A DNA stretch of 17,536 bases, from the NCBI GenBank assembly GCA_023410975.1, contig JAEYPG010000413.1, positions 1 to 17,536 on the forward strand, given 5' to 3'. The position numbers and the translations under genes are program-made. Of this stretch, positions 13,927 through 17,536 are shown one piece after another. Position 1 is the stretch's first letter. Every line of letters begins with the position of its first letter. The notes under the pieces are model-generated. The model had not been told where the DNA came from. It saw nothing but the letters and a program-made list of their open reading frames with translations, and searched no databases. Source of the stretch: Pseudomonadota bacterium (GTDB taxonomy: Bacteria > Pseudomonadota > Gammaproteobacteria > Burkholderiales > Burkholderiaceae_C).

Positions 13927-14581
13927 GCCACTGAGCCTGACGGTGCACTCGATGCCCCGGCCTGAGCTCGACGCGCAGGCGCGGCGCACTCGCAGCGGAC
14001 GCCTCAAGATGCTGCTGGTGCTGTTGGCGTGCGCCTCGCCCGTGGTGGCCTCGTACTTCACCTACTTCGTGATCCGCCCCGAGGGCCGCAACAACTACGC
14101 CACGCTGATCGAGCCGCCGCACGAGCTGCCGCCGCTGGCGCTGCGCACGCTGGAGGGACGGCAAGTTCCGGCTGCTTCGCTCAAGGGCCAGTGGCTGCTG
14201 GTGGTCACGGGCAGCGGCGACTGCGATACCGACTGCGAGAAGCTGCTGTACCTGCAGCGCCAGCTGCGCGAGATGGCCGGCCGCGAGCGCGAGCGCATCG
14301 ACAAGCTGTGGCTGGTCACCGACGACCAGATGCCCCCTGCCGCGCTGCAGAAGGCGGTGCTGGACGCCGGCGCGGCGCAGATCCTGCGCGCCGATCCCGC
14401 CCAGGTGGCGCAGTGGCTGCAGCCTGCACCGGGTGAATCGTTGTCCTCGCACCTTTACATCGTCGATCCGATGGGGCAGTGGATGATGCGCGCCCCAGTG
14501 CGCCCCGACCCGTCCCGTCTCAAGCGCGACCTGGAGCGGCTGCTGCGCGCCTCGGCCAGCTGGGACCGCGAAGGCCGCTGA
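13883..14581 (+). CDS. Sco-like membrane protein of the oxidase locus (thioredoxin-fold, CxxxC)
   Basis: Not a named family that I recognise with certainty; it is encoded between SURF1 and heme A synthase. The 232-residue protein has one membrane helix (about 43-63), the block YFVIRPEGRNNY, and a probable thioredoxin-like domain facing the periplasm. In it GSGDCDTDCEKLLY (110-123) gives a CxxxC pair, C114 and C118, like the copper site of Sco proteins but without the following proline. H190 in SLSSHLYIVDPMG lies where Sco proteins carry their distal copper histidine. This suggests a copper chaperone or thiol reductase for CuA maturation. The ATG at 13883 overlaps SURF1 by 44 bp; an ATG at 13952 without overlap is the alternative (209 residues). 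ctaA begins six bases after the stop. Confidence 0.75.
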   Translation: MSGSNSSAPVGAPPEPLSLTVHSMPRPELDAQARRTRSGRLKMLLVLLACASPVVASYFTYFVIRPEGRNNYATLIEPPHELPPLALRTLEGRQVPAASLKGQWLLVVTGSGDCDTDCEKLLYLQRQLREMAGRERERIDKLWLVTDDQMPPAALQKAVLDAGAAQILRADPAQVAQWLQPAPGESLSSHLYIVDPMGQWMMRAPVRPDPSRLKRDLERLLRASASWDREGR

Positions 14582-14587
14582 AACGCC

Positions 14588-15754
14588 ATGGACACGGCCT
14601 ACGACCTCTCGCCGCTGCTGCACTTGGCGCTGCTGGGCATCGCGCTGGCGCTGGCGCCGCTGGCCTGGGTGGCGCTGCGCCACCGCGGCGCGGCGGCCCG
14701 GCTGCGTGGGCTCACCGCGCTGACGCTGTTCCTGTGCTTCGACCTGGTGATCTTCGGCGCCTTCACCCGGCTCACCGACTCGGGCCTGGGCTGTCCCGAC
14801 TGGCCCGGCTGCTACGGCAGTGCCAGCCCGCTGGGCGCGCAGCACCACATCGCCGCCGCGCAGGCGTTGCTGCCCGACGGACCGGTGACGCATGCCAAGG
14901 CCTGGATCGAGATGTTGCACCGCTACCTGGCCACCGCCGTGGGCGTGCTCATCACGGTGCTGGCGGTTGCGACCTGGCGGCTGCACCGCCGCGGCACGCC
15001 GGGGCTGATCTCGCCCTGGTGGGCCAGCGCCACGCTGGTGTGGGTTTGCCTGCAGGGCGCCTTCGGCGCGCTGACGGTGACCTTGAAGCTGTATCCGGCC
15101 ATCGTCACCGGGCACCTGCTTGGCGGCTTGGGGCTGCTGGCGCTGCTGGCGGCGCAATCCCAGGCCTTCACCGGCCCCGGTAGCCGGCCGATGGCGCTGA
15201 CGCCGGGGCTGCGGCGCGGGCTGTGGGCGCTGGCCGCACTGGCGCTGGCGCAGATAGCGCTGGGCGGCTGGGTCAGTACCAACTACGCGGTGTTGGCCTG
15301 CAGCGACTTCCCCACCTGTCAGGGCCGCTGGTGGCCCGAGATGGATTTCGAGCACGGCTTCACCCTGCAGCGCGCGCTGGGCAGCACGGGGGCGGGAGAT
15401 TTCCTGCCCTTCGCGGCGCTGACGGCCATCCACTTCACGCACCGGCTCATGGCGCTGGTGCTGCTCGCGGCGCTGGCGTTGACAGCCTGGCGGCTGTGGC
15501 GCCAAGCCGACCCCCAAGCCCGCCGCTGGGCCTGTGCATTGCTCGCCGTGGGGGCGTGGCAGCTGGGCAGCGGCGTGTCCAACGTGGTGCTGGGCTGGCC
15601 GCTGCTCGCGGCAGTGGCCCACACCGGCGGTGCCGCCGCGCTGACGGTGATCCTGAGCCTGATGCTCATGCGCGCCCACCAGAGCGCGCACGCGCGAGCT
15701 CCCGCGCAGTCCGCGGCGCATCCCGATCTGGTGCCCGGAGCGAGATACCCATGA
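14588..15754 (+). CDS. ctaA: Heme A synthase (CtaA/Cox15)
   Basis: Membrane enzyme that oxidises the C8 methyl group of heme O to a formyl group, giving heme A for the oxidase. The 388-residue protein has about eight membrane helices. The four conserved histidines lie in EMLHRYL (H111), VTGHLLGG (H176), HFTHRLM (H282/H285) and VAHTGGA (H345). Two cysteine pairs are present: C69 and C75 in GLGCPDWPGC, and C238 and C244 in ACSDFPTC. RLTDSGLGCPDWP is a strong family signature. Its stop overlaps the ctaB start as ATGA, so CtaA and CtaB, consecutive enzymes in heme A synthesis, are translationally coupled. Confidence 0.97.
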   Translation: MDTAYDLSPLLHLALLGIALALAPLAWVALRHRGAAARLRGLTALTLFLCFDLVIFGAFTRLTDSGLGCPDWPGCYGSASPLGAQHHIAAAQALLPDGPVTHAKAWIEMLHRYLATAVGVLITVLAVATWRLHRRGTPGLISPWWASATLVWVCLQGAFGALTVTLKLYPAIVTGHLLGGLGLLALLAAQSQAFTGPGSRPMALTPGLRRGLWALAALALAQIALGGWVSTNYAVLACSDFPTCQGRWWPEMDFEHGFTLQRALGSTGAGDFLPFAALTAIHFTHRLMALVLLAALALTAWRLWRQADPQARRWACALLAVGAWQLGSGVSNVVLGWPLLAAVAHTGGAAALTVILSLMLMRAHQSAHARAPAQSAAHPDLVPGARYP

Positions 15755-16716
15755 CCCAAACCGCGACCCATTCCTCCGTGACTCCACCCGCGCCTGCCGC
15801 CGCCACGCCCACCGTCCCCCGGCCGGCTGCCCAGGTCAGCATCCCGATCTGGCGCCAGTTCTATGCCCTCACGAAGCCGCGGGTGGTGCAGCTCATCGTC
15901 TTCTGTGCGCTGATCGGCATGCTGCTGGCCACGCCCGGGCTGCCGGCCCCGCTCACGGTGATCGCGGCCACCGCCGGCATCTGGCTGGTGGCCGCGGCGG
16001 CAGCGGCCTTCAACTGCGTGGTGGAGCAGCACATCGACGCCCGCATGTCGCGCACCGCCTGGCGGCCCACCGCGCGCGGACAGCTCGGCAACGGGCAGAC
16101 GCTGCTGTTCTCCGGGCTGCTGTGCGCCCTGGGCAGCGCGCTGCTGTGGGCCTTCGTCAACCCGCTGACGATGGTGCTGACCTTCGCCACCTTCGTCGGC
16201 TACGCCGTGATCTACACGGTGGTGCTCAAGCCGATGACGCCGCAGAACATCGTCATCGGCGGCGCCTCCGGCGCCATGCCGCCGGTGCTGGGCTGGGCCG
16301 CGGTGCGCGGCGAAGTCGGGCCCGAGGCGCTGATGCTGTGCCTGATCATCTTCCTGTGGACGCCGCCGCACTTCTGGGCCCTGGCGCTGTACCGCACCGA
16401 GGACTACCGCCGCGCCGGGCTGCCGATGCTGCCGGTGACGCACGGCTCGGAGTTCACGCGGCTGCAGGTGCTGCTCTACAGCCTGGTGCTGCTGGCGGCC
16501 ACGCTGCTGCCCTGGATCTACGGCATGAGCGGGCTGCTCTACCTGGCCTCGGCGCTGGTGCTGGGCGGCCTATTCATCGCTCACGCCTGGAAGCTGTGGC
16601 GGGTCTACAGTGACGCGCAGGCGCGCAAGACCTTCCGCTTCTCCATCCTCTACCTGTCGCTGCTGTTCGCGGCGCTGCTGCTGGACCACTACCTGAGCCC
16701 ATGGATTCCGTACTGA
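15751..16716 (+). CDS. ctaB: Protoheme IX farnesyltransferase (heme O synthase)
   Basis: Adds a farnesyl group to heme B to make heme O, the substrate of CtaA, in the cytoplasmic membrane. The 321-residue protein has an alanine- and proline-rich cytoplasmic N-terminus (1-30), then ALTKPRVVQL and about nine helices. The prenyl-diphosphate site is NCVVEQHID (N88, E92, D96), followed by RMSRTAWRPT. Further blocks are LKPMTPQNIVIGGASGAMPP and DYRRAGLPMLPV, all typical of COX10/CtaB. The ATG at 15751 overlaps the ctaA stop by four bases; the longer open frame from 15223 lies inside ctaA. It overlaps sco by 16 bp at its 3' end. Confidence 0.97.
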   Translation: MTQTATHSSVTPPAPAAATPTVPRPAAQVSIPIWRQFYALTKPRVVQLIVFCALIGMLLATPGLPAPLTVIAATAGIWLVAAAAAAFNCVVEQHIDARMSRTAWRPTARGQLGNGQTLLFSGLLCALGSALLWAFVNPLTMVLTFATFVGYAVIYTVVLKPMTPQNIVIGGASGAMPPVLGWAAVRGEVGPEALMLCLIIFLWTPPHFWALALYRTEDYRRAGLPMLPVTHGSEFTRLQVLLYSLVLLAATLLPWIYGMSGLLYLASALVLGGLFIAHAWKLWRVYSDAQARKTFRFSILYLSLLFAALLLDHYLSPWIPY

Positions 16717-17348
16717 TCTCCCGCCGTGCCCTGGCCCTGGCCGGCGCCTCCGCGGCGCTGCTGGCCCTGGCCGGCTGCAACCGCGCCGGCGATGCCGATT
16801 CGCCCAAGGCCACCGTCTCCACCTTCCACGCCGTGGACATCACCGGCGCCGACTACGCCGGCAAGCTGGAGCTGCCCGACGTGCAGGGCCAGCTGCGCAA
16901 GCTCTCGGATTTCAAGGGCAAGGTCGCCGTGGTGTTCTTCGGCTACACGCACTGTCCCGACGTGTGCCCGACCACGCTGGCGGAGCTGGCGGAGGTCAAG
17001 CGCTCGCTGGGCGCCGACGGCGAGCGCGTGCAGGGCATCTTCGTCACGCTCGACCCCGAGCGCGACACGCCGGAGATGTTGCGCGCGTACGTGAACAACT
17101 TCGACGCCGGCTTCATCGCGCTGCGGCCCTCGCCGGAGCAGCTCAAGGCCGTGGCGCGCGAGTTCAAGGTCTTCTACATGAAGGTGCCGGGCAAGACCGA
17201 CGACGCCTACACGCTGGACCACACCGCCGGCAGCTACATCTACGACACCCAGGGCCGCGTGCGCCTGTTCAGCCGCTACGGCGCCGGCGGCGCGCAGGCG
17301 CTGGCCGACGACATCAAGAAGCTGCTGGCCCAGTCCGCGCCGGCCTGA
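16701..17348 (+). CDS. sco: SCO1/SenC copper chaperone lipoprotein
   Basis: Periplasmic copper-binding protein that helps metallate or reduce the CuA site of subunit II. The 215-residue precursor has a lipoprotein signal: twin arginine-like SRRALALAG start, hydrophobic core and lipobox LAGC with C26 as the lipidated residue. The thioredoxin-fold domain shows GYTHCPDVCPTTL with copper ligands C85 and C89, and LDHTAGSYIYD with the third ligand H174. VTLDPERDTPEMLRAY is also classic. The ATG at 16701 lies inside the end of ctaB (16-bp overlap), suggesting coupling. It closes the oxidase locus, followed by a strong hairpin. Confidence 0.96.
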   Translation: MDSVLISRRALALAGASAALLALAGCNRAGDADSPKATVSTFHAVDITGADYAGKLELPDVQGQLRKLSDFKGKVAVVFFGYTHCPDVCPTTLAELAEVKRSLGADGERVQGIFVTLDPERDTPEMLRAYVNNFDAGFIALRPSPEQLKAVAREFKVFYMKVPGKTDDAYTLDHTAGSYIYDTQGRVRLFSRYGAGGAQALADDIKKLLAQSAPA

Positions 17349-17372
17349 CGCCAATCCCGGACGCCCAAAAGC

Positions 17373-17396
17373 CGACGGCCCCCGCGGGGGCCGTCG
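17373..17396 (+). terminator. Intrinsic terminator after sco
   Basis: CGACGGCCCCC (17373-17383) and GGGGGCCGTCG (17386-17396) form a perfect 11-bp stem around GC. AAAA lies just upstream (17367-17370), and TCGTT follows, a short T-poor tail. It lies 24 bp after the last gene of the operon, so it probably ends its transcript. Confidence 0.7.
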
Positions 17397-17464
17397 TCGT
17401 TCAGCCGGGAAGGGCAGGGCGCCGGCGCGCTCATTCCAACTTCAAGTCGTCAGTGAAAGTTCAC

Positions 17465-17536
17465 CGTTCGCCCTGAGCTTGTCGAAGGGCCTGTTGGCCG
17501 GTTGTGCCAGGGGCTTCGACAAGCTCAGCCCGAACG
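17465..17536. repeat. Long inverted repeat resembling a widespread dispersed element
   Basis: The left arm (17465-17490) and right arm (17511-17536) match as reverse complements at 22 of 26 positions, with a 20-bp spacer. The shared core is TGAGCTTGTCGAAG (17474-17487, and its complement 17514-17527). The mismatches are arranged so that each arm keeps its own short stem (CCCT/AGGG in the left, GGGCT/AGCCC in the right). The core resembles a REP-like sequence I recall from many proteobacterial intergenic regions. The window ends at the right arm, so the element may continue. A 12-bp palindrome GTGAAAGTTCAC with a two-base centre abuts it at 17453-17464. The rest of the 17397-17452 stretch shows nothing I can name. 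Confidence 0.75.

Noticed and set aside
13898..15787. 629-codon open frame on the minus strand across SURF1, the Sco-like gene and ctaA
   Set aside because: The translation is rich in Arg, Gln, Gly and His without family motifs, and it lies opposite well-supported genes. Long antisense frames are expected in DNA with this GC content.
16701..16760. Twin-arginine signal in the Sco protein
   Set aside because: Only SRRALALAG is present, without the full SRRxFLK pattern, and the lipobox LAGC explains the N-terminus as a lipoprotein signal.

Overview
The window is a GC-rich, densely coding chromosomal segment. Gene content and order point to a betaproteobacterium of the Burkholderiales, most likely the Comamonadaceae. 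The main clues are the rhodanese-grxC-secB-gpsA-trmL order beside gpmA, and an aa3-type cytochrome oxidase locus carrying the small DUF2244, DUF2970 and DUF2909 proteins. This placement is inference from gene order and protein character; no database search was done. I see no tRNA, rRNA, CRISPR array, transposase, integrase or phage gene.

Left part (1-5160). A PlsC-type acyltransferase opens the window, followed by a PRPP-synthetase-family protein. A perfect 9-bp hairpin terminator lies between that gene and the convergent gpmA. gpmA is divergent from a rightward group: membrane-anchored rhodanese, glutaredoxin (grxC), the export chaperone secB and glycerol-3-phosphate dehydrogenase (gpsA). 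The secB leader holds a -10-like box and then a hairpin with a T-rich tail.

Middle (5161-7541). trmL and comF form a leftward pair convergent with gpsA. comF is divergent, across 27 bp, from a BioC-like protein whose SAM-binding loop seems to be missing. The 185-bp gap before the oxidase locus holds a perfect 9-bp inverted repeat and a -10-like box.

Right part (7542-17348). This is an almost complete cytochrome c oxidase biogenesis locus: DUF2244 protein, coxB (CuA subunit with a C-terminal cytochrome c domain), ctaD, a 49-residue assembly protein, ctaG, DUF2970 protein, ctaE, a DUF2909 protein on the opposite strand, SURF1, a Sco-like membrane protein, ctaA, ctaB and sco. Together they encode the three core subunits, heme A synthesis (CtaB then CtaA), CuB insertion (CtaG), CuA maturation (Sco and perhaps the Sco-like protein) and heme/subunit I assembly (SURF1). 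Several junctions overlap by 4-44 bp, which suggests translational coupling. A strong GC-rich hairpin follows sco, and the last 72 bp hold an inverted repeat resembling a widespread dispersed element.

Most of the window is ordinary core-genome content. I did not find a clear new system. The best leads are the Sco-like protein next to ctaA, the degenerate BioC-like protein, the secB leader hairpin and the terminal repeat.
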